NCBI GenBank assembly: GCA_002294185.1
Contig: DBFD01000027.1
Span: 1-64,000 of the forward strand
DNA: 64,000 nucleotides
Reading direction: 5' to 3'
Origin: Paracoccus sp. UBA889
Lineage (GTDB): Bacteria; Pseudomonadota; Alphaproteobacteria; Rhodobacterales; Rhodobacteraceae
Shown piece after piece: positions 28,453 through 37,914 of this stretch; within the stretch, counting starts at the first letter, position 1, and every line of letters starts with the position of its first letter. Both the position numbers and the translations under genes were made by a program. The notes beneath the pieces were generated by a model. That model was not told the origin of the DNA, did not search any database, and was given only the letters and a program-made list of their open reading frames with translations.

Positions 28453-29190
28453 ATGTCCGTCCTGAACCGCCGCGATTGGCAGCCGGGCTCGCTTCTGCGG
28501 CAGATGCGCGATGGCATTCACCGGCCCACGCTGATGGCGCTTCTGTCGGTCGATCTTGGCCTTGTCCTGCTGCATTCTGCTCTTGGATATCTGCTGATGG
28601 TGAACGCGCTGGACGCGATTCCCGATCTGCTGCGGATCGACCGTGATTTCGGTCTGGGCGAAACCTTCGGCTATGCGAAATGGGCCGCGCTGGTTGCGAT
28701 CATGGTCGCAGCCTATCTGCGCAGCCGCGCGCCGGTCTTTCTTGCACTGGCCGCGCTTTGGCTTTTCGCGCTGGCCGATGACAGCCTGCAATTGCACGAG
28801 AATGTCGCCCTTGCGGTCCTGTCCCGGCTGCCGTCGAAGACGATCGACACGGGAGTGATCGAGGTCGCCTTCTTCATCGCCGCCGGCGCCATCCTGATGC
28901 TGCCGGCAAGCCTTGCCCTGATTCGCAGCACGGCGCGGCAGCGGTTGCAGATCGCGCCCCTGATCCTGCTTTTCGCGGGGGTGGTCGCTTGCGGAATGGG
29001 CGTCGACTTCGTGCATTCGCTGGTCGAAGGCAATACGCTGATCGCCGGAATCCTGGGAATCATCGAGGATGGCGGCGAGATGGTCTTCATGTCGGCCATG
29101 CTGGCCTATGCCCTGGGCACATTCGGCCTGCCCGCGCGGGCCTCAGACCGGCAACGCGGTGGTGCGAAAGACGGTGCGCAGCGCGAATGA
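28453..29190 (+). CDS. Polytopic membrane protein with intramembrane acidic/His motifs, unknown function
   Basis: A 245-residue protein I do not recognise. About six hydrophobic segments are visible, near residues 25-48, 74-92, 95-110, 140-163, 170-190 and 207-230. Polar motifs fall at their edges: DDSLQLHE, CGMGVDFVHS and IIEDGGEMVF, a pattern of Asp, His and Glu that could bind a metal, as in membrane hydrolases of the ceramidase/CREST kind; that is only a resemblance. ATG 28453 is the first sensible start before TM1. The 3' end overlaps the facing Lrp-type gene by 48 bases. Confidence 0.65.
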   Translation: MSVLNRRDWQPGSLLRQMRDGIHRPTLMALLSVDLGLVLLHSALGYLLMVNALDAIPDLLRIDRDFGLGETFGYAKWAALVAIMVAAYLRSRAPVFLALAALWLFALADDSLQLHENVALAVLSRLPSKTIDTGVIEVAFFIAAGAILMLPASLALIRSTARQRLQIAPLILLFAGVVACGMGVDFVHSLVEGNTLIAGILGIIEDGGEMVFMSAMLAYALGTFGLPARASDRQRGGAKDGAQRE

Positions 29191-29604
29191 CGAATGCATC
29201 TGCTGGACGCCGGGCAGCTTGGCAAGGAATTGCCGGTGGATGCGGGCGAAATCGTCGGTATCCTCGACCACGATCTTCAACAGGTAATCCGCCGTTCCCG
29301 CCATCAGATGACATTCCAGCACATCCGGAATCGCGCGCACGCCGCGTTCAAATCCGTCCAGCACGTCGTCGGTCTGCCCCGACAGCGTGATTTCGACGAA
29401 AACCGTGGTCTGACGGCGCAGCTTGCGCGCGTCCAGAAGCGCGACATAGGCCGAGATGACTCCCGCCGCCTCCAGCCGCTGCACGCGCCGGTGGCAGGCC
29501 GAGGCTGATAGATTCACCCGCAACGCCAGATCGGCATTACTGATTCGCCCCTCTTTCTGCAGCAAGGCGAGAATCCGGCGGTCTGTTGCGTCCAACTGTT
29601 CCAT
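29143..29604 (-). CDS. Lrp/AsnC-family transcriptional regulator, probable regulator of ald
   Basis: A 153-residue protein of normal Lrp length. The helix-turn-helix (ISNADLALRVNLSASACHRR, 21-40) is followed by the RAM ligand-binding domain (TTVFVEITLSG, HLMAGTADYLLKIVV). It diverges from alanine dehydrogenase, the same arrangement as the aldR/ald pairs where an Lrp protein activates ald with alanine as ligand. The spacer holds paired TTTCTTCGA repeats. Its last 48 bases overlap the end of the membrane protein gene on the other strand. Confidence 0.9.
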   Translation of the reverse strand: MEQLDATDRRILALLQKEGRISNADLALRVNLSASACHRRVQRLEAAGVISAYVALLDARKLRRQTTVFVEITLSGQTDDVLDGFERGVRAIPDVLECHLMAGTADYLLKIVVEDTDDFARIHRQFLAKLPGVQQMHSSFALRTVFRTTALPV

Positions 29605-29613
29605 GCTGGGCAA

Positions 29614-29653
29614 TTTCTTCGAAGATTCGCCGCCATTCCAGCGTTTTCTTCGA
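29614..29653. promoter_or_regulatory. Paired Lrp-type operator candidates between lrp and ald
   Basis: TTTCTTCGA occurs at 29614-29622 and again at 29645-29653, exactly 31 bases apart (three helical turns). The first copy lies in the perfect palindrome TCTTCGAAGA (29616-29625). Lrp octamers bind phased sites like these. The first site is 12-21 bases upstream of the lrp start codon, so autoregulation is expected. Confidence 0.5.
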
Positions 29654-29736
29654 TCGCCGGCGATGGCGCGCGGACAGGTTCGCAGCACCTTCGCGCCCGC
29701 CGCTGGCACACTGGCACGCAGCGAGAGGAGAACATC

Positions 29737-30855
29737 ATGAAGATCGGTTGCCCGGCAGAGATCAAGCCGCAGGAATTTCGCGTGGGTCTGACCCCCGCCG
29801 CCGCCGCCGAGGCGGTCGCACGTGGCCATGAGGTCGCGATCCAGAAGGGCGCGGGACTTGGCGCGGGCTTTGCCGATGACGATTATTCCGCCGTGGGTGC
29901 CCGGATCCTGCCCGACGCGGCCAGCCTCTATGGCGAGGCGGATCTGATCGTCAAGGTCAAGGAGCCTCAGGCAAGCGAACGCGCGATGCTGCGCAGGGGT
30001 CAGGTGCTGTTCACCTATCTGCATCTGGCGCCCGATCCGGACCAGACACGCGACCTGCTGGAATCCGGTGTCACCGCGATCGCGTATGAAACCGTGACCG
30101 ATCGCGCGGGCGGACTGCCGCTGCTGGCACCCATGTCCGAGGTCGCGGGCCGGCTAGCACCGCAGGTGGGGGCGTGGACGCTGCAAAAGGCCAATGGCGG
30201 GCGGGGCGTGCTGATGGGGGGCGTGCCGGGTGTCCTGCCCGCCCGCGTCACCGTGATCGGCGGCGGTGTCGTCGGCACCCACGCGGCGCGTGTCGCGGCG
30301 GGGATGGGGGCGTCGGTGACGGTGCTGGACCGATCCCTGCCGCGGTTGCGCTATCTCGATGATGTCTTCGGCGGATTGTTCCGCACCGGCCATGCCAGCG
30401 GCGCGCTGACCGAGGAACTGGTCGCGGCGTCGGACATGGTCATCGGGGCCGTGCTGGTCCCCGGCGCCGCCGCGCCGAAACTCGTGCGGCGCGAACAATT
30501 GGCCATGATGCTGCCCGGCGCGGTTCTGGTCGATGTGGCGATCGACCAGGGCGGCTGTTTCGAAACCTCGAAACCCACCACCCACGAGGATCCGATCTAT
30601 GAGGTGGACGGGATCATGCATTATTGCGTGGCGAACATGCCCGGCGCGGTCGCGCGAAGCTCGACCCAGGCGCTTGGGAACGCCACGCTGCCCTTCCTGC
30701 TGGCGCTGGCCGACAAGGGCTGGCGGCGGGCGGTGACCGACGATCCGCATCTGCGCGCAGGCCTGGCCGTGCATGACGGGCAGCTGACCTCGCCGCCGGT
30801 GGGCGAGGCCCTGGGCCTGGCCTCGGTCAGCCCCGACACGCTGCTGGCGGGCTGA
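29737..30855 (+). CDS. ald: Alanine dehydrogenase
   Basis: A 372-residue NAD-dependent enzyme that interconverts L-alanine and pyruvate plus ammonia. MKIGCPAEIKPQEFRVGLTP is the start signature, with the Arg and nearby Lys of the substrate site. KVKEPQASE and TYLHLAPD follow. The Rossmann domain begins VTVIGGGVVGTHAARVAAGM near 170. DQGGCFETSKPTTHEDPIYE carries the conserved Asp, and CVANMPGAVARSSTQAL the C-terminal signature. A good RBS (gagaggag) precedes the ATG. The divergent Lrp-family gene is the likely regulator. Confidence 0.97.
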   Translation: MKIGCPAEIKPQEFRVGLTPAAAAEAVARGHEVAIQKGAGLGAGFADDDYSAVGARILPDAASLYGEADLIVKVKEPQASERAMLRRGQVLFTYLHLAPDPDQTRDLLESGVTAIAYETVTDRAGGLPLLAPMSEVAGRLAPQVGAWTLQKANGGRGVLMGGVPGVLPARVTVIGGGVVGTHAARVAAGMGASVTVLDRSLPRLRYLDDVFGGLFRTGHASGALTEELVAASDMVIGAVLVPGAAAPKLVRREQLAMMLPGAVLVDVAIDQGGCFETSKPTTHEDPIYEVDGIMHYCVANMPGAVARSSTQALGNATLPFLLALADKGWRRAVTDDPHLRAGLAVHDGQLTSPPVGEALGLASVSPDTLLAG

Positions 30856-30898
30856 GTGCGCCGGGCGGGCAGAGGCCAGACCCTGGCGGTCACATGGA

Positions 30899-31345
30899 TC
30901 AGACCGGGTTGGCGCGGTCGGCCAGCAGATCGCGGATCTGGGCCAGCAATTCTTCCTGGGTCGGGGCCGAGGGCGCCGTTTCTTCCGGGATCTCCCTGTT
31001 GCGGGCGGCGGCTTCCTGCATCCGGTTCACACCCTTGACCAGCAGGAACACGACCCAGGCGATGATGAGAAAGTTGATCACCGCCATGAGGAACGAACCA
31101 TAGGCGAAGACCGCCGCCCCGGAATCGCGCGCCGCCTGCAGGCTGGCGCCGGCCGGGACATCGCCCGACAGCACCACATATTTGTTGGTAAAGTCGATGC
31201 CTCCGGTCACCAGACCCAGGATGGGGTTCAGAAGGTCGTCGACCATCGAACTGACGATCGCGGTGAAGGCCGCGCCGATGATGATCCCGACGGCAAGGTC
31301 GATGACGTTGCCACGCGCGATGAAAGACTTGAATTCCTGAAACAT
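30899..31345 (-). CDS. mscL: Large-conductance mechanosensitive channel
   Basis: A 148-residue pentameric channel subunit of normal size that opens under membrane tension to release solutes on hypo-osmotic shock. The N-terminal amphipathic helix [20 protein letters not shown] runs into TM1 ([19 protein letters not shown]). TM2 is at about 78-100 ([19 protein letters not shown]), followed by a cytoplasmic helix ([16 protein letters not shown]). Single gene; it converges on ald with 43 bases between, and follows the DsbA-like gene across a hairpin. Confidence 0.97.
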   Translation of the reverse strand: MFQEFKSFIARGNVIDLAVGIIIGAAFTAIVSSMVDDLLNPILGLVTGGIDFTNKYVVLSGDVPAGASLQAARDSGAAVFAYGSFLMAVINFLIIAWVVFLLVKGVNRMQEAAARNREIPEETAPSAPTQEELLAQIRDLLADRANPV

Positions 31346-31476
31346 GATCCGATCGTCCCCCTGTGCCGCATTGCGGTTGCTTGTCGGGGTGCAGCATCGT
31401 TTCGGCCGTCGGAAAAATCAAATGTCATGTTCCGACCGGCGGAATCGGCCCACGCATCGCCCGGGCCGGGTTGCAG

Positions 31477-31504
31477 GCGGGTCGCACGGCCTGCGGCGAC
31501 CCGC
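31477..31504 (-). terminator. Hairpin after the DsbA-like gene
   Basis: 9-bp arms GCGGGTCGC/GCGACCCGC around a 10-base loop, nine bases past the stop of the minus-strand DsbA-like gene and upstream of mscL. It probably ends the dciA-dsbA transcript. The U-tract is weak. Confidence 0.5.
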
Positions 31505-31512
31505 AGGCAAGG

Positions 31513-32139
31513 TCATTCGGCAGCGGCCAGCTTTTCGTCGATCTTCGCCTTCAGATCGTTCCAGGGCTGGTTGGGAACCTTCTCGCCGCCGATGATGAAG
31601 GTCGGCGTGGCATCCACCTTGTCGTCGGTGGCGTTCTTCTGGAAGGTCGCGATCAGTTGCTCGGCCTTGGCGCCGTCGTCCCAGCAGGCGGTGATCTGAT
31701 CATCGGTCATGCCGGCCTTCAGGCCGATCTTGCGCAGATTGGTCGCGATCTCGTCGCCCGAATTGCCCGACAGCCATTTCTTCTGTTCGCCCAGCAGCAG
31801 GTCCGAGACGGCGTAAAACTTGTCGTCGCCGCCACAGCGGGCCAGAATTCCGGCCCAGAGTCCCACCTGATCGAAATAGACGTCGCGCTGGATGAACCGG
31901 ACCTTGCCGGTATCGATGTAATCGGCCTTCAGCTTGGGCCAGCTTTCGTCATGGAAGGCGGCGCAATGTCCGCAGGTAAAGCTGGCATATTCGAAGATGG
32001 TCAGCGGCGCGTCCTCGGCGCCCATCGTGATGTCGGGCAGGATCTCGACCTGGCCCTGTTCGGCCGGGGCGGCGTCCTGGGCGATGGCGGGCGCGGCCAG
32101 AAACAGCGCAAGCGCTGCCGCGATAGAGCGGATCATCAT
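31513..32139 (-). CDS. DsbA-family thiol:disulfide interchange protein
   Basis: A 208-residue periplasmic protein. The signal peptide MMIRSIAAALALFLAAPAIA is cleaved before QDAAP. The thioredoxin fold has FTCGHCAAFH, so the active site is CGHC (Cys56-Cys59), with an inserted helical domain at about 90-150 holding a second Cys pair region (ARCGGDD, TACWDD). The cis-Pro is in KVDATPTFIIGG. It resembles alphaproteobacterial DsbA-like oxidoreductases related to BdbD/DsbG-type folds. ATG 32139 or 32136; the start overlaps the dciA stop, so the genes are coupled. Confidence 0.92.
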   Translation of the reverse strand: MMIRSIAAALALFLAAPAIAQDAAPAEQGQVEILPDITMGAEDAPLTIFEYASFTCGHCAAFHDESWPKLKADYIDTGKVRFIQRDVYFDQVGLWAGILARCGGDDKFYAVSDLLLGEQKKWLSGNSGDEIATNLRKIGLKAGMTDDQITACWDDGAKAEQLIATFQKNATDDKVDATPTFIIGGEKVPNQPWNDLKAKIDEKLAAAE

Positions 32140-32705
32140 GGATTGTCCTTTCGGGTTGACCGTTTTCTGCGGGCCGCGACGTTCAGCGCAAGCCGCGCCA
32201 TCGCCTCGGCCAGAACGGGATCGTCGAATTGCCCGGCCACGCGACTTGCGGCGGCGCGGCTTTCGGGATCGGGCTGCGCGGGAACCTGCGGCGCCGGCGC
32301 AAACCGGGCCTGGCCTTCGGCGAAACCCGTCGCGGCGGTCTGGGTCAGCACGATCTTCTGGATCGCGTTATAGCCATAGCAGGCATTCACCCGGTCGCGA
32401 AGCTGGGGCAGCTGCATCTCGACCATCGGTGCGACGGGACCGGTCGTCAGCAGCGTCAGCGTCGCGCCGAAACTGCCGCGGCCGTGGCTGATGCGAACCG
32501 GCCGGGTCAGGCCGGCCAGCTTGTCGCCGGCAATCTCGGGCCAGTGGGTCAGCAGCCGGGAAACCGCGAAGCCACGCCCCTCGGCCGCCTTCTGCACCCG
32601 CTCGGCCAGCAGCGATGATGCGGCCTCGAAGCCGCGCCTGCGACGACGGGACCCCTTCCTGCTGTTGTCATTCGCCTGTGCCATCTGTGCCCGTTCTGGT
32701 ATCAC
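32136..32705 (-). CDS. DciA-like protein (DUF721), putative replicative helicase loader
   Basis: A 189-residue protein with the DUF721/DciA domain in the middle (LTHWPEIAGDKLAGLTRPVR, about 45-64). It has a basic tail-like N-terminus (RKGSRRRRRGF) and a helical C-terminus. DciA is the ancestral loader or partner of the DnaB helicase in bacteria without DnaC, which fits an alphaproteobacterium. It is the first gene of the two-gene transcript with the DsbA-like protein and diverges from mutY. That DNA-replication gene followed by an envelope oxidase is a common arrangement in Rhodobacterales as I recall. Confidence 0.8.
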   Translation of the reverse strand: MIPERAQMAQANDNSRKGSRRRRRGFEAASSLLAERVQKAAEGRGFAVSRLLTHWPEIAGDKLAGLTRPVRISHGRGSFGATLTLLTTGPVAPMVEMQLPQLRDRVNACYGYNAIQKIVLTQTAATGFAEGQARFAPAPQVPAQPDPESRAAASRVAGQFDDPVLAEAMARLALNVAARRKRSTRKDNP

Positions 32706-32784
32706 CCCTTTATTCTTAGCCAGAGGACACCGGCGATGAAAGCGTGGTCGCTGAAACGGAGCCTGATAATTGCGTGACGGCAGG

Positions 32785-33795
32785 ATGATAGCGACGGACC
32801 TGCTGGACTGGTATGACCGTCACGCCCGGATTCTGCCGTGGCGGGTCCGGCCTGGGCACGGGCGGGCCGATCCATACCGGGTCTGGCTGTCCGAGGTGAT
32901 GCTGCAGCAGACCACCGTTGCGGCGGTGAAGGATTATTTCCTACGCTTCACCGCGCTGTGGCCCACCGTCGAGGACCTGGCCGCCGCCGAGGATGCGCGG
33001 GTCATGGCGGAATGGGCCGGCCTCGGCTATTACGCCCGCGCCCGCAACCTCTTGGCCTGCGCCCGCATCGTGGCCGCAAGAGGCGGATTTCCCGATACGC
33101 GCGACGGCTTGCGCGCGCTGCCGGGGATCGGCGCCTATACGTCCGCCGCGATCGCCGCCATCGCCTTCGAGCAGCCGGAAACGGTCGTCGATGGCAATGT
33201 CGAGCGCGTCGTGTCGCGTCTTTTCGCGGTGCCGTCCCCGCTGCCCGCCGCCAAGCCCGAACTGACGACCCTGGCAGAAACCCTGACGCCGCGCGAAAGG
33301 CCCGGCGATTTCGCCCAGGCGATGATGGATCTGGGCGCCACGATCTGCACCCCGCGCAGCCCGGCCTGCGGCATCTGCCCGCTGATTCGCGATTGCGACG
33401 CATACGCGGCCGGAATCGCATCCGACCTGCCACGCAAGTCCCCGAAGGCTGCCAGACCCGCGCGCAGCGGCATCGTCTGGATCGCCCGCAAGGGCGATGC
33501 GCTGCTGCTGGAGGAACGCCCTGCAAGCGGTCTGCTGGGCGGCACGCTGGCCTTTCCCTCGGCCGGATGGGACGGGCGCGACCTGCCGCCCCCCGGTCCC
33601 GCCGACTGGACCGAGATCGGCGAGGTGCGACACGTCTTCACTCATTTCAGCCTGACGATGCGTGTCATGCTGGGCGAATTGTCGGGCCGGCCGGAACGCG
33701 GCCGGCTGGTGCCGTTGCGTCACATCGACCGAAAGGCCCTGCCCGGCCTGATGCGCAAGGTCTGGGATCTGGCGCGGGCGGAAATCGCGGCGTAG
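32785..33795 (+). CDS. mutY: A/G-specific adenine glycosylase
   Basis: A 336-residue base-excision enzyme that removes adenine paired with 8-oxoguanine. The helix-hairpin-helix is LPGIGAYTSAAIAAIAF, and the catalytic Asp is in TVVDGNVERV. The [4Fe-4S] cysteines lie in CTPRSPACGICPLIRDC with the expected C-x6-C-x2-C-x5-C spacing. A Nudix-like C-terminal domain recognises oxoG (VRHVFTHFSLTMRV). ATG 32785 follows ggcagg; a TTG at 32770 would add five residues. Followed after nine bases by alkB. Confidence 0.96.
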   Translation: MIATDLLDWYDRHARILPWRVRPGHGRADPYRVWLSEVMLQQTTVAAVKDYFLRFTALWPTVEDLAAAEDARVMAEWAGLGYYARARNLLACARIVAARGGFPDTRDGLRALPGIGAYTSAAIAAIAFEQPETVVDGNVERVVSRLFAVPSPLPAAKPELTTLAETLTPRERPGDFAQAMMDLGATICTPRSPACGICPLIRDCDAYAAGIASDLPRKSPKAARPARSGIVWIARKGDALLLEERPASGLLGGTLAFPSAGWDGRDLPPPGPADWTEIGEVRHVFTHFSLTMRVMLGELSGRPERGRLVPLRHIDRKALPGLMRKVWDLARAEIAA

Positions 33796-33804
33796 GCTTT
33801 TGCC

Positions 33805-34944
33805 ATGACCCCGAAGCCCGTCTCGCCGCTGCCCGCCGCGGCACCGTTCTGGATGTCGCTGCTGATGCTGCCGCTGGTCGCGCTTGCGGCCAGAATGGGA
33901 GGGGCGTGGTGGCTGCTGCTGCCGCTTGCCGCCTGGTTCATGACCTCGGTCATGGACAGCGTTCTGGGACTGAACGAAGGCAATCCCGATCCGCGGGCAG
34001 GCGCCGAGCGGCTGTTCTGGCACCGCGCGATCACGATCATCTGGTTCCCGCTGCAATTCGCGGCCATTTTCGGCGCCATCTGGTATGTCCAGAACAGCGG
34101 CCACCTGTCCGGGCTGGAAAAGCTGGGCCTGTTCTTCGGGATCGGCGTTCTGTCGGGCACGATCGGCATCGTCTATGCCCATGAATTGCTGCATCAGAAG
34201 ACCGCCCTGGAACGCTGGATGGGCGATCTGCTGCTGGCCAGCGTGCTGTATTCGCATTTCCGCAGCGAACATCTTCTGGTTCACCATTCCTGGGTGGCGA
34301 CACCGCGCGATGCCGTCTCGGCCCGCTATGACGAGGGTTTCTACGGCTTTTTCCTGCGGGTGCTGCTGGAAAGCCCGCGCAGCGCATGGCGGGCCGAGGC
34401 GCGGCTGCTGGCCCGCGCCCGCCGCAAGCCCCGGGACCGGCGCAACCCGTTCTGGCGCTATGCAGCGCTGCAACTGGGGATGGTCGCGCTGGCGCTGATT
34501 CTGGGCGGCGGGGTGGGCCTCTTGCTGTTCGTCTTCCAGGCCTTCATCGCCGTCTGGCAGCTTGAGCTGACGAATTACGTCGAACATTATGGCCTGACCC
34601 GCCGTCATCTGGGTGCAGGGCGTTATGAACATATCCGGCCGCGGCACAGCTGGAATGCCAGCCACAGGGTCACGAACTGGCTGATGATCAATCTGCAGCG
34701 TCATTCGGACCATCACTACAGGCCCGACCGCCGGTTTCCGCTGTTGCAGACCTATGGGCCCGACGAGGCGCCGCAGCTTCCGATGGGTTATCCGGCGATG
34801 AATTTCCTGGCCATGGCGCCCTGTTGGTGGCGGCGGAAGATGAACCCGCGCGTGCGCAGGTGGCGGCGGCAATTCTATCCCGATATCGAGGACTGGACCG
34901 CCTATGACCGGGGCACGCTGCCGATGCCGCGCAACGCGCCATAG
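33805..34944 (+). CDS. alkB: Alkane 1-monooxygenase (membrane non-haem di-iron)
   Basis: A 379-residue integral-membrane hydroxylase. The conserved His boxes are HELLH (126-130), HFRSEHLLVHH (151-161) and LQRHSDHHYRP near 300, together with the NYVEHYGL segment, all ligands of the di-iron centre. Several hydrophobic segments (SLLMLPLVALAAR, WLLLPLAAWFMTSV and others) fit the six-helix model. It oxidises the terminal carbon of alkanes using rubredoxin electrons. No rubredoxin or AlkT gene is adjacent. It shares the transcript with mutY, which is unlikely to be functionally related. Confidence 0.93.
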   Translation: MTPKPVSPLPAAAPFWMSLLMLPLVALAARMGGAWWLLLPLAAWFMTSVMDSVLGLNEGNPDPRAGAERLFWHRAITIIWFPLQFAAIFGAIWYVQNSGHLSGLEKLGLFFGIGVLSGTIGIVYAHELLHQKTALERWMGDLLLASVLYSHFRSEHLLVHHSWVATPRDAVSARYDEGFYGFFLRVLLESPRSAWRAEARLLARARRKPRDRRNPFWRYAALQLGMVALALILGGGVGLLLFVFQAFIAVWQLELTNYVEHYGLTRRHLGAGRYEHIRPRHSWNASHRVTNWLMINLQRHSDHHYRPDRRFPLLQTYGPDEAPQLPMGYPAMNFLAMAPCWWRRKMNPRVRRWRRQFYPDIEDWTAYDRGTLPMPRNAP

Positions 34945-34980
34945 CCTCTGCCGTCACGTTTTCGATCCAAAAAGAACGCG

Positions 34981-35000
34981 AGTGTCGGCAAGCCGACACT
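34981..35000 (+). terminator. Hairpin downstream of alkB
   Basis: AGTGTCGG/CCGACACT arms around caag, followed by ttcgg, 37 bases after alkB. Likely terminator of the mutY-alkB unit. Confidence 0.55.
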
Positions 35001-35034
35001 TTCGGCGGATTTCCGCTGTATTCCTTTGGTGGCA

Positions 35035-35089
35035 GATCGAAGGTGCAGGTTCGCAGGTCTCGGTTCGTCTTTTTTCAGCACCTTCGATC
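35035..35089. repeat. 12-bp perfect inverted repeat upstream of a Crp/Fnr gene
   Basis: Arms GATCGAAGGTGC (35035-35046) and GCACCTTCGATC (35078-35089) with a 31-base spacer that ends in a six-T run. The repeat lies 100-150 bases before the Crp/Fnr start. It could be a regulator site, a read-through terminator or an attenuator-like stem. Confidence 0.55.
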
Positions 35090-35187
35090 CGCTACGCCCA
35101 TCGGCGTGGCCGACCCGGCCTTTTGCGCCGGATTTTTCATGTTATGGTACGCTGTGTAGCCTGGTTTACAACCCAGCGGAGCATGGC

Positions 35188-35967
35188 GTGGCATCCCGAG
35201 ACATTTCTGCGATCAGGTTGCGGCATCCGCCGGGCGGCTCTGCCATCTTGGCGCGTCGCGCCGCCGAGATGCTGCATGAACGCCGTCCCGATCTGCTGAA
35301 GGGGCTGGATGGTGCGGCATTCCAGGATTTTCTGGCGACATGCAGCCTGCACCATCATCCGAAACCCCACGAGATTCTGCGTCAGGACGAGCCGACGGAC
35401 CATTGCTACCTGATCCTGCAGGGGCGGGTCGAGGTCAGCGTGATCGACGTCAACGGCAACCGCGTTCTGGCTCATATCGCCAATCCGGGCGAAGTCATGG
35501 GCGAGGTCGAGATTTTCTCGGGCCGGGTTTGCGCCGCGACCTGCACGACCTGGCCCGACACGATGCTGGCCGCCTTCAGCGCGGAAAAGATCATGGCCTG
35601 CCTGCCCGCCGAAACGCTGCTTCGAAACTTTGCCGGCATCTTCCATGACCGCCTGACCCGCGACAATGCTCAGCAATCGGTCGCGATGTTCTACGCCGCC
35701 GAGGACCGGATTCGCATCCATCTGCTAAGCCTGACCGCGCCCGACCGGCCCGAGGCGCTGATCAGCCAGAACAACCTGGCACTGCTGGCGGGATGTTCGC
35801 GCCAGACGGTGAACCAGACACTGGCGCATCTGCGCGGCGCGGGCATCGTGGAGATAACCCGGGGCACGATTCGCGTCCTCGACCGGGCCCGGTTGCAGGG
35901 TCCGCGCCCCGGATCGGATTTAACGGCATTGCCGCAGACCACCGTACCGCGCGAAGACGGCGCATAG
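35188..35967 (+). CDS. Crp/Fnr-family transcriptional regulator
   Basis: A 259-residue cyclic-nucleotide-binding-fold regulator. The beta-barrel contains LRQDEPTDHCYLILQGRVEV and GEVMGEVEIFSGR, with no FNR-type cysteine cluster at the N-terminus. The C-terminal helix-turn-helix is ISQNNLALLAGCSRQTVNQT, and an unstructured tail of about 30 residues follows. GTG 35188 is chosen because CGGAG lies eight bases upstream; ATG 35269 would remove part of the domain. The effector and target are unknown. A tatggtacgct stretch near 35143 may be the -10 region. Confidence 0.8.
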   Translation: MASRDISAIRLRHPPGGSAILARRAAEMLHERRPDLLKGLDGAAFQDFLATCSLHHHPKPHEILRQDEPTDHCYLILQGRVEVSVIDVNGNRVLAHIANPGEVMGEVEIFSGRVCAATCTTWPDTMLAAFSAEKIMACLPAETLLRNFAGIFHDRLTRDNAQQSVAMFYAAEDRIRIHLLSLTAPDRPEALISQNNLALLAGCSRQTVNQTLAHLRGAGIVEITRGTIRVLDRARLQGPRPGSDLTALPQTTVPREDGA

Positions 35968-35977
35968 GACGAAAAGG

Positions 35978-36001
35978 CCCCGCCATGCGGACATGGCGGG
36001 G
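35978..36001 (-). terminator. Terminator of ccrM (possibly bidirectional)
   Basis: A perfect 10-bp stem CCCCGCCATG/CATGGCGGGG with a four-base loop. On the minus strand it is followed by ccttttcg, giving a U-tract, so it most likely ends the ccrM message. It also lies just past the facing Crp/Fnr stop. Confidence 0.7.
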
Positions 36002-36056
36002 CAAGGCGGTCCCGCCGCGCGGCAGGCGGCGGAACGACGGCGAACCGTATTCGGGA

Positions 36057-37275
<1,219 letters not shown>

Positions 37276-37277
<2 letters not shown>

Positions 37278-37914
37278 AAGGGCTTGAAGAACGGGGTTTA
37301 CACAAGATATTGTGGACCGGCCGAAACGAGCGCCTATGATGTGGGGTCAGACCCAAATCTAGAAGGGCACGCTTGTGTGCGGGCGTGGGATAGCCTGCGT
37401 TCACCTCCCAGCCATAGCCGGGATGCTGTTGCGCCAAATCCACCATGATGCGGTCGCGCAACACCTTGGCCAGGATCGAGGCCGCCGCAATCGACAGCGA
37501 CCGCGCGTCGCCGCCCACGATAGCCTCGGCAGGCCGGTCCAGCGCGGCGGGCACCCGGTTGCCGTCGACCAGCACCCGGCAGGGCCTGCACCGCAACCCG
37601 GCCACGGCGCGGACCATGGCAAGATGGGCTGCGTGATAGATGTTCAGCCGCTCGATATCCGCGACCTCGACATGGGCGACGGACCAGTCGCAATGGGCCA
37701 TGATCCAATCGGCCAGCACTTCGCGCTGCTTGCGCCCGACCTTCTTGGAATCGTTCAGCCCCTCGGGGATGTTCACCGGATCCCGCACCACCACCGCGGC
37801 CGCCGTCACCGGACCGGCCAGAGGCCCGCGACCGACCTCGTCGACGCCGGCCACCAGCCTGGCGCCGCGCGACATGGCGGCCTGTTCATGGCTGAAATCG
37901 GGCAGGCCGGTCAT
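37276..37914 (-). CDS. rnhB: Ribonuclease HII
   Basis: A 212-residue enzyme that removes misincorporated ribonucleotides and RNA primers from DNA-RNA hybrids. The first catalytic motif AGVDEVGRGPLAGPV carries Asp25 and Glu26. KVGRKQREVLADWI follows, then VLVDGNRVP with the third carboxylate, and AASILAKVLRDRIM with the last Asp. The C-terminal GYPTPAHKRALLDLG is also typical. Its ATG overlaps the allA stop by four bases. It is followed by ccrM on the same strand, but ccrM appears to have its own promoter. Confidence 0.95.
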
